Shown in pieces: positions 53,101-62,900 of a stretch of 64,000 bases of DNA. Position 1 is the first letter of the stretch, and the number at the start of each line of letters is the position of its first letter. Below the pieces are notes generated by a model. It had not been told where the DNA came from. It searched no databases and saw only the letters and a program-made list of their open reading frames with translations. Both the position numbers and the translations under genes were made by a program. Source of the stretch: G963662655 sp963666875 (GTDB taxonomy: Bacteria > Cloacimonadota > Cloacimonadia > Cloacimonadales > JAIOQZ01); the NCBI GenBank assembly GCA_963666875.2, contig CAXXPU010000019.1, positions 310,001 through 374,000 of the forward strand, in the 5' to 3' direction.

Positions 53101-53512
53101 GATCTTCCCCGTGTTCCTTGTCCTTGCACAGTTCAAGTAGAACGCCGTTGGTCGATTTCGGATGCAGGAAGGCGATATCCGCTCCGTGGGCTCCCGGACG
53201 GGGTGCCTTATCGATCAGTTGGATACCGTTTTCTTCCGCCTTCTCAAGTTCGGCAGGCAAGTCGTCCACTGAGAGCGCCAGATGCTGAATTCCTTCGCCG
53301 CGCTTCTCGATGTACTTTGCGATGGGGCTGTCTTCCGATGTCGCGGAGAGCAACTCGATCCGCACGTCTCCGACGGAGATGAAGGCGACTTTCACCTTCT
53401 GCGATTCGACCACTTCCGTGCTTTCGACCTTGAGTCCCAGCTTCTCGTAGAATTTGGAAGCCTCTTCCAGATCCTTGACCGCGATACCGATATGACTGAT
53501 TTTCTTGATCAT
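53090..53512 (-). CDS. mce: Methylmalonyl-CoA epimerase
   Basis: The 140-residue vicinal-oxygen-chelate protein has 'KISHIGIAVKDLEEASKFYEKLGL', 'IELLSATSEDSPIAKYIEKRGEGIQHLALSVDD' and 'NGVLLELC', with His7/8-type, His and Glu metal ligands. It interconverts the R and S forms of methylmalonyl-CoA, linking the mutase (not in this window) to the carboxyltransferase next door. Standard length. Confidence 0.94.
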   Translation of the reverse strand: MIKKISHIGIAVKDLEEASKFYEKLGLKVESTEVVESQKVKVAFISVGDVRIELLSATSEDSPIAKYIEKRGEGIQHLALSVDDLPAELEKAEENGIQLIDKAPRPGAHGADIAFLHPKSTNGVLLELCKDKEHGEDHGN

Positions 53513-53516
53513 ATTA

Positions 53517-54077
53517 TTATCTCGCGCTGTCCGCCAGTTCGAAACCGAGCTTCATTGCCTTGATATTCATGTCCACGTAGTGCTTCTTGACGCTTTCGCG
53601 GATTCCGCGCTCCAGCGATTCGGGAGACACGATTCCAGTGACCTTGACCAGGAACGCCAGAGACAGGATGTTGGTCGAGAGCGGCGAGCCGAGTTTCTCG
53701 ATCGCAATATCGGTAAAGGGTAGTTCGTAGGTCTGCGAATTGAGAACGGAGATATTCTTCACGTACGTCGTATCCGCGATCAAAATCCCGTCGTCCTTGA
53801 GGTCGAAGAGGTACTTGTCGCAGGCTTCCTGGGTCAGAGCCATCAGGATGTCGAAGTTGGTAGCTTCGGGATAGAACACCTCGTCGTTGCTGACGATCAC
53901 GTCCGCACGGCTGGCGCCGCCGCGAGATTCCGGTCCATAGCTCTGAGTCTGTGTAACACGGTATTTTTCATACATCGCGGCCTTGGCGAGAACGATCCCC
54001 GCGAGGATCAAGCCCTGTCCACCGCTTCCGCTCAGGCGAACTTCACTGCGAAAGTATTGAGGTTGCTTATTCGTCAT
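53517..54077 (-). CDS. korC: 2-oxoacid:ferredoxin oxidoreductase gamma subunit
   Basis: The 186-residue protein of the KorC/PorG family has 'RLSGSGGQGLILAGIVLAKAA' and 'TQSYGPESRGGASRADVIVSNDEVFYPEA', both diagnostic. It is translationally coupled to korB (11-base overlap) and ends four bases before mce. It is part of a four-subunit enzyme oxidising a 2-oxoacid to acyl-CoA. Confidence 0.93.
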   Translation of the reverse strand: MTNKQPQYFRSEVRLSGSGGQGLILAGIVLAKAAMYEKYRVTQTQSYGPESRGGASRADVIVSNDEVFYPEATNFDILMALTQEACDKYLFDLKDDGILIADTTYVKNISVLNSQTYELPFTDIAIEKLGSPLSTNILSLAFLVKVTGIVSPESLERGIRESVKKHYVDMNIKAMKLGFELADSAR

Positions 54078-54915
54078 TGTTTCCCTCCTTGCCAGAAAGC
54101 TTGGCTATGAGGTCAGCGTATCGTTGTGTGTATTCCGGTATTTCTTTCTGTCTCAAGATTCCGCGGATGATCTTGCCTTCTTTATCTTCGTCCGGCAATT
54201 TTTCCGCAGCTTTCATGGTTAGCGAATTCTCTTGCAGGTACTTGAGCATCTGCGGAGCGCTACCTTTCTTGTTCAGACGACCGAAGATCACGGGGCAGGT
54301 GCTGGCTATCTCGATAAGGGAGAAACCCTTGTGCTGAATAGCCTTTTTAATGTAGTCCTGTGTCTCGACGGTATGAAAAGCCGTCGTACGAGCCACGAAA
54401 GTCGCCCCTGCGCCCATTGCCAGTTCACAGATATCGAAGTTCGGATCGATATTTCCGTACGGCGTGGTAGTTGACAACGCTTGTTCCGGCGTGGTGGGCG
54501 AGTATTGCCCGCCGGTCATTCCGTAGATGTTGTTGTTGATCAGGATGACAGTCAGGTCGATATTCCTGCGCGCGGCATGGATGAAATGGTTTCCGCCGAT
54601 TGCTGTCGCGTCACCGTCGCCGGTCACCACGATCACATGCAGTTCGGGGCGGAACATTTTTATGCCGGTCGCGTATGCGATAGCGCGCCCGTGCACCGAG
54701 TGCAACGTGTTGAAATCGACATAAACCGGCATGCGGCTCGAACAACCGATACCCGATACCATCACGACGTCGTCGCGATCCAATGCGAGTTCGGAGGCTG
54801 CGCGGATGATGCCGCCCAGAACGATGCCGTTGCTGCAGCCGGAACACCACACATGCGGAAATTTCTTGTTATGTCTCAGATAGCTGTGTATGGTTTTTTG
54901 AGGAATCGCGGCCAT
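54067..54915 (-). CDS. korB: 2-oxoacid:ferredoxin oxidoreductase beta subunit
   Basis: The 282-residue TPP-binding subunit has 'PHVWCSGCSNGIVLGGI' and 'VSGIGCSSRMPVY' (iron-sulfur/TPP region) and 'VVTGDGDATAIGGNHFIHAARRNIDLTVILINNNIYGMTGGQ' (TPP motif GDGD...NN). The start codon overlaps the korA stop. This KorB layout is typical of 2-oxoglutarate:ferredoxin oxidoreductases, though related enzymes use other 2-oxoacids. Confidence 0.95.
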   Translation of the reverse strand: MAAIPQKTIHSYLRHNKKFPHVWCSGCSNGIVLGGIIRAASELALDRDDVVMVSGIGCSSRMPVYVDFNTLHSVHGRAIAYATGIKMFRPELHVIVVTGDGDATAIGGNHFIHAARRNIDLTVILINNNIYGMTGGQYSPTTPEQALSTTTPYGNIDPNFDICELAMGAGATFVARTTAFHTVETQDYIKKAIQHKGFSLIEIASTCPVIFGRLNKKGSAPQMLKYLQENSLTMKAAEKLPDEDKEGKIIRGILRQKEIPEYTQRYADLIAKLSGKEGNNDE

Positions 54916-56111
54916 CAGATCACCTCCTTGATCATACTGAGGATACGGCGAGGCGGGATCATCTCTCCGTCGAAGCGTTGCATCGGGATAATATCGCTGT
55001 CTTCCTTGTCTTTCGCGAGGCGTTCGATCTCGTGGATGAACTGTCCCTGGTTGAGCTCCGGAACGATCACGGTATGCACGTTCTTGAGCATCTTGCGAAC
55101 AGCTTCATCCGGGAAAGGCCAAATCGTGAGCGGACGAAGAAGTCCGACTTTGATCTTCTCGGCTCTTGCCATGTTGATCGCAGCCTTGGCTGAACGGGAA
55201 ACGATTCCTGCGGCGAAGATCGCCACTTTCGCGTCTTCCATCATATAGCTTTCGATCTGCACCAGGTCGCGGATATTGCGGGTGATCTTTTTCTTGAGCC
55301 GATTCATCATGTCATCGACTTCGTTGGGGCGATTGGTCGGGAACCCCTGCGAGTCATGCGCCAGACCGGTCACATGGAAGCGATAACCTTCGCCGTAGCT
55401 TGCCAGCGGCGAGAGGTATTTTTGATTTTCGTCATAATGCTTGTACCACTCGGGCGGCACGGTCGGTTTAATACGGTTGATGATACGATAACGTCCCACA
55501 TCCGGCAGCTTCACGGCTTCGCGAAGATGCGCGATCACCTCGTCGAGCAGGAGCACGACGCATGTACGGTACTTCTCGGAGAGATTGAATGCGCGGATGG
55601 TCAGTTCGTAGATCTCCTTAACCGAATCGGGATAGAGCACGATCGCCGGAGCGTCGCCATGGCTTCCCCAGCGAGACTGCATAATATCGCCCTGGGAAGG
55701 ACGAGTCGGTAAACCGGTACTTGGACCGCCACGCTGCACGTTGACGACCACGCATGGCGTCTCGGTGATCTTGGCGAATCCGATGCTCTCCTGCATCAGA
55801 GAAAATCCGGGACCGCTTGTTGCCGTCATCGATTTCGCACCTGCAAGCGACGCGCCGATGATCGCGCCGATACTGGCGATCTCATCTTCCATCTGGATAA
55901 AGGCGTGTCCGCGCTTTGGCAATTCACGGGATAGAATCTCAGCCACTTCGGTCGAGGGTGTGATCGGATAGCCGGCGAAGAAGTTCACCCCGGCAGCAAG
56001 CGCGCCTTGAGCGACGGCTTCGTTACCCTGCATCAGCACATATTTATCTTCTTTTTCCGGTTGTTCAATTGGTTTTTCGATGGGTTTTTCGTTTTTGACG
56101 GTTTTGGGCAT
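54915..56111 (-). CDS. korA: 2-oxoacid:ferredoxin oxidoreductase alpha subunit
   Basis: The 398-residue alpha subunit has 'GNEAVAQGALAAGVNFFAGYPITPSTEVAEIL', 'QMEDEIASIGAIIGASLAGAKSMTATSGPGFSLMQE' and 'VNVQRGGPSTGLPTRPSQGD', the KorA core. The first 20 residues are an acidic/basic leader ('MPKTVKNEKPIEKPIEQPEK') of unknown meaning. It sits between korD and korB. 2-oxoglutarate is the likely substrate given the methylmalonyl-CoA genes downstream, but this is inference. Confidence 0.95.
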   Translation of the reverse strand: MPKTVKNEKPIEKPIEQPEKEDKYVLMQGNEAVAQGALAAGVNFFAGYPITPSTEVAEILSRELPKRGHAFIQMEDEIASIGAIIGASLAGAKSMTATSGPGFSLMQESIGFAKITETPCVVVNVQRGGPSTGLPTRPSQGDIMQSRWGSHGDAPAIVLYPDSVKEIYELTIRAFNLSEKYRTCVVLLLDEVIAHLREAVKLPDVGRYRIINRIKPTVPPEWYKHYDENQKYLSPLASYGEGYRFHVTGLAHDSQGFPTNRPNEVDDMMNRLKKKITRNIRDLVQIESYMMEDAKVAIFAAGIVSRSAKAAINMARAEKIKVGLLRPLTIWPFPDEAVRKMLKNVHTVIVPELNQGQFIHEIERLAKDKEDSDIIPMQRFDGEMIPPRRILSMIKEVI

Positions 56112-56120
56112 GCTTTCCTC

Positions 56121-56423
56121 CTATGTACGCTTTGCGCCTGTGATTGCAAAGTCTGGGCAAAGCCGATCACAAGTACCGCAATGAATACACTTTTCCGGGT
56201 GTTCGACATAGGGAGCGCCATCCGGTTTGCGACTAAGGACACCGGTGGGACAGAAGGCGACGCATATACCGCATCGTTTGCACCATTGGTAGTAAATATA
56301 AACAGGCGACTTACGATAGTCGCCAGCTGTATTTACTTCGGTTACTTCCACTTCCATCTTTTCCGGAGAGTCTTCCTCCAGGATGATCGTTCCTTCGCGA
56401 TGTTTCTCCAGTTTTTCCTTCAT
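56121..56423 (-). CDS. korD: Ferredoxin-type delta subunit (2x[4Fe-4S]) of the 2-oxoacid oxidoreductase
   Basis: The 100-residue protein has two clusters, 'CKRCGICVAFCPTGVL' and 'CIHCGTCDRLCPDFAI', and a charged N-terminal extension of about 40 residues. It heads the operon nine bases before korA and would carry electrons out of the enzyme to free ferredoxin. Confidence 0.92.
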   Translation of the reverse strand: MKEKLEKHREGTIILEEDSPEKMEVEVTEVNTAGDYRKSPVYIYYQWCKRCGICVAFCPTGVLSRKPDGAPYVEHPEKCIHCGTCDRLCPDFAITGAKRT

Positions 56424-56647
56424 CTGAAGCTCCTCCGCTGTAGAATTGTGCCAAACCTATGAGTGCTGTTTTTTTGTACAAGATATTTCTGAAAAAAGTC
56501 ATCCTTCAACTGAAAACGTAACTGAAACAGCTTCAATAAAGTAAGTAATCTGAACCAAAATATGCTTCATCGATGTGATATACAATACTTTGTGCGAAAA
56601 GGTTTTTGGCTGCTGCTCCATTTATTTGAATTCGTCCGCATTATCTC
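56424..56647. other. Gene-free A/T-rich region upstream of korD
   Basis: No gene, repeat or convincing sigma-70 promoter was recognised. The stretch is A/T-rich and should contain the promoter of the kor-mce-mmd operon. Confidence 0.4.
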
Positions 56648-56677
56648 AAAAAAAAGAGCGCCTCCGAGAAGGCGCTC
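56648..56677 (-). terminator. Intrinsic terminator of the secreted-protein gene
   Basis: On the minus strand an eight-bp stem 'gagcgcct'/'aggcgctc' with a six-base loop runs into about eight T, 28 bases after the stop codon at 56706. Confidence 0.92.
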
Positions 56678-56705
56678 TAATGTATTAGTTCAAGATGCGG
56701 CTGAA

Positions 56706-58826
56706 TTATTTCAGCATGAGCATCTTATGGGTTTCGGTGTTGTCGCCGACTTGCAGTTTGTAGAAGTAAACACCACTGGAAACTGGCTTGTCGGTGTTGT
56801 CGTTACCGTTCCATGTAAAGGTCTGCTCGCCACTGTCAAGCTTGCTGTTGACGATGGTCTTGACCAGCTGTCCCTTAACGTTGTAAACCGCCAGCGTGAC
56901 ATCGGACTTCGCCGGAAGGTTGAAGCTGATGTTGGTGGTGGGGTTGAACGGGTTCGGGTAGTTTGTGAGGTCGAATCCGACAACTTCCGGAGCGGTCGGA
57001 TTGTCGTTGCCGACGAGAGTCGGCAGTCCGCTGAAGTCGATATCGATCGAGCAGTAACGGAGCATACCGCCGTCGTTGGAGCCCTGTCCCTGGATGAACG
57101 AACCGAAGCTGTTGTCGTCAAAGAACATCAGGTGCAGGAGACCGTGGTTGTCACCCAAGTTTTCCACGAGATCGCCAGGATATACGTAGGTCGGGATCAT
57201 GCCGTCGAGTTCAGGTGTTTCGATCGAGTTCAGGAAGATCGGCTCTGACCAGTGACCACCGTTGTCGGCGGAAAGCGCGATCGCGATTTCCGGAACGGTT
57301 GCCCAGTCAACGTAATCTTCGTCGCCACCGTCGTTGTAGAGGCGGCTGCGGATTGCGTCGTGCCATACGGCTACGAGCCAGTTCATTTCATCATTCTTCG
57401 CATACTTGTATGTGTTCTCATGGAATGCTTCATCCCAGCCATACCACCAGATGGGCCAGCCGAGATTCGACAAGACATAACCATCTTCGGAGTATTCGTC
57501 GATCTCGCCGTCCTGATTTTCATCCCAGGGAAGGTACGGGAAGGTCGGGTCGTCGTTGATGCTCTGAGGATAGAGATCCTTGAATTCCATGGTCATCGTG
57601 ATCGGGTTGAAGACAACTTCTTTCACATAGCTGAAGTATGCCCACAGCAGGTGCTCGTCGTCGGAGTTTTCGTGGCCAAGCACGTAGTTACCTACGAAGT
57701 GCAGGTTACCTTCGGAATCGAACATCGCTTCCGGGTGGCTGCTGTTAACCCAGTCGAAGAAGATTTCTTCGCCGGCGTCAACTTCGAAGTAGTCCGAGCC
57801 ATCTTGATTCAGCGGCATATCGACAACGGTATGAGCGTCAACCTGGACGACATCCCATTCGCCTTCGCCCCATGCGTCGTTGTAGAATACGACCATGTCG
57901 GAACCTTCATGCTCGATATCGTCTGCACTGAGGTAACCGATCATCGCGATCTGGCCAGCGTCGTTGCAGGCAATACCCTTGTTGTAACGACCCCAGGTGG
58001 GGCCAGCGTTGTAGGCGTCGAGAAGCGGGAATGTCATGAACTGCCAATCAAGCGTATTCAGTGTGCCGGAATCGAGATCGGAGGTGACGAAGTCAGCGTA
58101 TGCCAGAAGTTCGTTTTCAGAAGGGTCACCAGCGTGGGTGGTGTAATTGCTTGCCCACACGTAAGCTCTTCTGGAACCATCGACATCGTAGTTCGGACCT
58201 TTTACAACCCAGATATACGGCCAAATGAATTCGTCGTCTTCGAAAGGCGGTTCGAAATCGGTTCCATCCCAATCGTTGTTGTCGATCACGTCGAATGGAG
58301 TACTGATGAGTCCGGGAGACTGAAGCAGATGCCAGGAGTCGTATCCGAGCGCATCTTCGTAGATCACGTCGTCATCGAGGTCGATGTGCCAGATCGCGAG
58401 CGGATCTTGGGTGTCGTGATCGATATCCATTCCCGGGTAACCTTCGCGAATGTCTTCCTGATTGAGGTAGTTTACAGAGTTGAGTGTTCCATCAGCATTG
58501 ATGTAGCAGATGTACACACGACGTTCTGCGGAAGCGGTCTCGGTTGAATGGAACACCATGTAGAGTCCATTCTGACCCGCCGGATAGTTCGTCTGAACGC
58601 GCAGCGGATTCGAGGCATAGCTACCGGGCATGTAGTCGTAATAGCTGGTTTGAACGTCGATTGGTTCGGTAATGAACGAGAAAACCGGTGGATCTCGATC
58701 AATTGACGGGGCCTTGTGGTTAAGGCTCTTCATCGTGGCTTCCTGTGTCGGGATAGCCTGTTGCGTATAAGCGAACATACTGCAAATGAGTGTTGCAATC
58801 ATGATCGCCAGTACGAGTTTTTTCAT
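56706..58826 (-). CDS. Secreted protein with beta-propeller-like body and C-terminal FlgD/T9SS-type sorting domain
   Basis: The 706-residue protein has a signal peptide (about 1-20) and a long body rich in aromatic and Asp-containing beta repeats ('PLAIWHIDLDDDVIYEDALGY', 'DNGGHWSEPIFLN') reminiscent of sialidase-type propellers. A C-terminal domain from about residue 615 starts 'FDLTNYPNPFNPTTNISF' and ends 'THKMLMLK'. This is the FlgD-Ig/type IX-like sorting tail of the FCB group. No catalytic site was recognised; surface exposure is expected. It sits in a block with PorV-like and TonB genes. Confidence 0.83.
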   Translation of the reverse strand: MKKLVLAIMIATLICSMFAYTQQAIPTQEATMKSLNHKAPSIDRDPPVFSFITEPIDVQTSYYDYMPGSYASNPLRVQTNYPAGQNGLYMVFHSTETASAERRVYICYINADGTLNSVNYLNQEDIREGYPGMDIDHDTQDPLAIWHIDLDDDVIYEDALGYDSWHLLQSPGLISTPFDVIDNNDWDGTDFEPPFEDDEFIWPYIWVVKGPNYDVDGSRRAYVWASNYTTHAGDPSENELLAYADFVTSDLDSGTLNTLDWQFMTFPLLDAYNAGPTWGRYNKGIACNDAGQIAMIGYLSADDIEHEGSDMVVFYNDAWGEGEWDVVQVDAHTVVDMPLNQDGSDYFEVDAGEEIFFDWVNSSHPEAMFDSEGNLHFVGNYVLGHENSDDEHLLWAYFSYVKEVVFNPITMTMEFKDLYPQSINDDPTFPYLPWDENQDGEIDEYSEDGYVLSNLGWPIWWYGWDEAFHENTYKYAKNDEMNWLVAVWHDAIRSRLYNDGGDEDYVDWATVPEIAIALSADNGGHWSEPIFLNSIETPELDGMIPTYVYPGDLVENLGDNHGLLHLMFFDDNSFGSFIQGQGSNDGGMLRYCSIDIDFSGLPTLVGNDNPTAPEVVGFDLTNYPNPFNPTTNISFNLPAKSDVTLAVYNVKGQLVKTIVNSKLDSGEQTFTWNGNDNTDKPVSSGVYFYKLQVGDNTETHKMLMLK

Positions 58827-58938
58827 AATTCCTCCTCGATTTTGTTTCCTTTTAATGCATACCAGAAACTATTTTTTTCTCAGTAGTAATGAATCCGGAG
58901 ACGGCTCAATGACTCCGGATTCATACTACGTTTTTTAT

Positions 58939-59976
58939 TTAAAACATAAGTTTGAGAGACAGACGATGAGCGCTCTCGATGAAGCTCTCTTCGAGGTATC
59001 CCATATTCGTGTAAGCGTAATCGACATGTACGACCGCAATGCGGGTCGGGATCAAGACGCCGAAACCGAAAGTCGGTCGCGGATCGCCATCGTTTGTGTC
59101 GTAGTTGAACTGAACACCTGCACGAAGCAAGAGCACGGAGTATCTACCCTCGAATCCGAGGTTGAATGTTTCTTCGCGGTCCACGACGTTATCGATCTGG
59201 AACGACGCGAGGAGATAAGTCTCGTCTTCGCGATAGAGGTCGCCGGAGATACCGAAAGAGAACTGCATGGGAATCTTGAATTCCATCTCTTCGCGGTCTT
59301 CATCGACGATGCCGTCGCCGTCGTTGTCCAGGAGGTCGAACGGATCTTCATCGGTTCTTCCGTCGTTATCGTTATCGACTTCGTATTTGAGGTCGGGACC
59401 GAAGTTCCGCATTGCCATACCGATTGTCACATTTCTCCACATTGTATTCAGGCGTGTTCCCACGTCGAATGCGAATCCCTCGACATAGTAATCGTAAAGT
59501 TCTTCGCGCAGATATTTCGCGGTCATACCGAACGAGAACTTGTCGGTGAACATGCTGGAGTATGTCAGTCCGATCGCGAGGTCGCTACAGGTGAATTTTT
59601 CACCGGTCGGTCCGAAGTTTTCTTCTGTGGTGATGTCCATATCGTCCATGTGGAGATACGATGCGCTGATACCGAAGGTGGCGAAATCGAAGTACTTCGA
59701 GAATGCCAGATATTCGTGCTGGATATCGGCGGGCCACTCGGTATGCGAGAACATGACCTGATCGTCTTCCCGGACTGCCAAACCAGCAGGATTCCAATAC
59801 ACGGAAGAGATATCGTCCGCAACCGGTGTGTATGCTTCGCCCATACCTATCGCACGAGCATCAACACCAAGTTTCAGGAACTGCAGACCAGTCGTACCGA
59901 CTTTTGCGAATATCGCTGCATTCAACGCTGCCGGAAGCAAGGCGATTGCAATAAGTGCTATCATTAACTTTTTCAT
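58939..59976 (-). CDS. PorV/PorQ-family outer-membrane protein with calcium-type loop repeats
   Basis: The 345-residue protein has a signal peptide (1-20), then the PorV/PorQ signature 'FLKLGVDARAIGMGEAYTPVADDISSVYWNPAGLA' (residues 34-67). A FadL-like barrel of amphipathic strands follows to the C-terminal Phe. Residues 201-228 carry two thrombospondin-type-3 calcium repeats ('DNDNDGRTDED', 'DNDGDGIVDED') in a loop between strands, which is unusual. PorV shuttles cargo to the attachment complex of the type IX system. Its neighbours include T9SS-type cargo. Confidence 0.88.
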   Translation of the reverse strand: MKKLMIALIAIALLPAALNAAIFAKVGTTGLQFLKLGVDARAIGMGEAYTPVADDISSVYWNPAGLAVREDDQVMFSHTEWPADIQHEYLAFSKYFDFATFGISASYLHMDDMDITTEENFGPTGEKFTCSDLAIGLTYSSMFTDKFSFGMTAKYLREELYDYYVEGFAFDVGTRLNTMWRNVTIGMAMRNFGPDLKYEVDNDNDGRTDEDPFDLLDNDGDGIVDEDREEMEFKIPMQFSFGISGDLYREDETYLLASFQIDNVVDREETFNLGFEGRYSVLLLRAGVQFNYDTNDGDPRPTFGFGVLIPTRIAVVHVDYAYTNMGYLEESFIESAHRLSLKLMF

Positions 59977-59985
59977 CGTTGCCTC

Positions 59986-62900
59986 CTATCGTATTACCAC
60001 AAATTTGCCGACTTTTATTTCACCGTCTTTCTTATTCTCCACCGAGAACAGATAAACACCACTAACTACGATCTGATGGTTTTGCGAAAGAATATCCCAG
60101 CTGTGAATACCCGAATCGGTAAACGCGCTGTTGGCAGCCTTACTGATGGTGATGATATCTTCTTCGTAGGTGCCGTAATGTTCGATTTTATCGACCAGAT
60201 CGCCTGCGAGCGTGAAGATACGGATCGTACAACGTTCCGGAAGGTTCGCGAACCAAATGCGGCGGCTCTTGTCACCCTTGGGATCGTTTTCTCTACGACC
60301 GTCGTAGTCGCTCAGACCGATATAAGGATTCGGTACGACGAAGATGTCGTCCATCGAATTCTTGCTGGAAGTACCCGGGAACCAGACCTGCATGTTGGCA
60401 GCTTTACTCGATTCAAGCGACAGCAGATCGTTCGAAGGCATTCCACGGTCGAAAGCTGTAACGGTGATATACAGCTCCATACCCTTATATCCGGGATAAT
60501 CGGGTCTGAAGTTGTAGTATCTTCTTGCCAGACGTTCGTGGTGCTTATCGGTAAAGTCCGGTTCTTCCTGATAGGACTGGCCGGCATGACCGTCGATCGG
60601 AATCAAGCGATCATCGACCAGAGCCAGGAACAGGGCATCCGATACATTCGGGTTCTTGAACAGAAGCTGTTCGTTATCCCTTATTGAGTAGGAAGGATTG
60701 TATTTCGGATTGACGCTGATGTTGCTGATTCCAACAATAAGCGAGTCAATCTGAGTAAGCCGGCAGATCGCGGGATCATAAAGCGGCTCACCATAAAGCG
60801 GATCACCGAGTTCGTATTGAACGAGATCGTACTGATCGTTCAGATGATAGAACTGATGATTGTAATCGTAATCTGCGTCTGTAACCAGAGGTGGATTGTC
60901 AGGAGTTATCTCTTCGCCTTCGTACGGCAGACCTCGATCGATACCCAGTTCACCGCCGAAGTTCCAATACGCTGCGTTGGGATTGTCGATCGTACAATCG
61001 TAGTCGATCAAGTCCTGTGCCGTATCTTTTTTGTCCCATCTGCGGTGCATCATCCAGTCTTCTTCGAGTCCTGAGCCGGATCTTGTCCAGACCGTATAAC
61101 CCTGGAAGTCATGTCGAAGTCGATCAGCAGTGATTGGATCGACAATCGCGTTTGCGTTGTAGTCCGGCATGCCTTCGACAATGTTCTCATCATAGCTCGG
61201 AAGCGTAGGATCATCGCTCTGGTATCCGATCTTACCCTTACTCACGGCTTTCTGATCGTACGTGAATTCGGAGCGGTTGTCCCAGAATATGTGGAAACGA
61301 CCGTCAACCAGTTCCGCATGGATATTCGGAGCCTCAGGTGGCTCTGGCGGATTGTAATGGGCGAAGGTGTCAGGCAGGATCGCTGTCGTCAGCGACTGTG
61401 CGCGGCCGTAGATTTCTTTTGCCCACTCAGCGGTTTGTTTGAGTTCTTCGACGGTCTCGCCGGGGAACACCGCGACGACGATCTTCATCGTATTCTTTGG
61501 TGCCAGGTTCCACGATTCCACGCTTGGATCGGTTAGTCCAAGTCCGTCACCGGAGAAAGCGAACAAATAGCGAGTATCATCAGGGTCGGACATCTGATGT
61601 TCCGGGAAGTCCCTGAGAGAGACATAGTCGTCCGGATTCGGATTGAGTCCTGTCAGAAGCCAGTACTTTTCATTCGCAGTAGCGTTCGTGGGCGTAAGGT
61701 CGCGAGGATCATCATCGTCAGGACCTTCACCGCGATTCCAGTACCAGCATGAGTAGTTCAGCGAGTCGGGATCCGGAACGGGAGTACACACGCGGGATCC
61801 TACATAACCGGTTGTGAGGCCCTGGTCCTGGTCGGCGTCGTATGTATAGGCGAATTCATAACCATCGCCGGCGACATAGCTACTGATGTCGTCTTTCGAC
61901 CGTTCGTCGTCGCCCCATGTCTGCGGTCCGACATCGGAGTCCATATAGACACCCATCGCACAGTCGTACAGGGTATCCAGGCTGTTCATGTTGGTAATAT
62001 CGAATTCGATATAGACCAGGTTCTTGATATAGTCATAACTCCACTGGTAGCTCATTTGACGAATCATCACACCCAGCGGGAAGTGATTGCTTGTTGACGT
62101 GTTACTGCCGTAGTGTCTTTCCACACCCGTTTCGAACGGACTATAGTCGTAATAGTAGCTGATGTAGTCCTGCTCGGACATGGGATAACCGTCCTCATTG
62201 CAAAGGCCATCGCTATCATCGTCGATATCATACGAGAAGACTCTGCTACGAACCGCCAGAATCTGATCGCCGAAGAGAAGATGGCTTGTCGAGGGATCGG
62301 ATGCAGTACTCAGATCGACGAACCCAAGCGGGAACCAGATTTCTTCATCGACAGCTTCGAGGATTGACGCAGGTGCATCATCATCCGTAAGGAACTTGCC
62401 GCCAATTGGAAGCAGCATTTCGGGTAGTTCGACACCGGCACGCATCGGGAAACCGTATCCGACCGGGTCTTCATCGATGAGTCCATCGCCGTCGTCATCG
62501 ACACCGGCACGATCGTACCAGATCGATGCGGTCAGCACGGTATCGACAAGGTTGTATGTATTGTGATCCGCACCCATGGCGCTTGCTTCTGCAGGGTTGT
62601 AAGCCGGCAGAAACTCCATGATATCGGCATCACCATCGAAACCGACAGTAACCAGCGTATCGATGACTCGCGGTAGATCCGCGGTCCAGGCTGTATCGGT
62701 GTCCGTAATATAATCTGATTCGTCCTCGGGAGGCCAATGTGCCCAGTAAAGAATTTTATCTTCCTGGTTTCTCCTGACCTTTTTAGCACCAAACCACAGA
62801 GCGCCCTGATACAGGTAATCGATACCGCTTCCACCCGGATATTCGAGCGAGGGCCACTGTGGAGTAACATCATCGCCGGAACCAAAGAAACCATAATTAC

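Noticed and set aside
57252..58547. 431-codon plus-strand open frame inside the secreted-protein gene
   Set aside because: The minus-strand frame has a signal peptide, FlgD-type tail and terminator; the plus frame has none of these.
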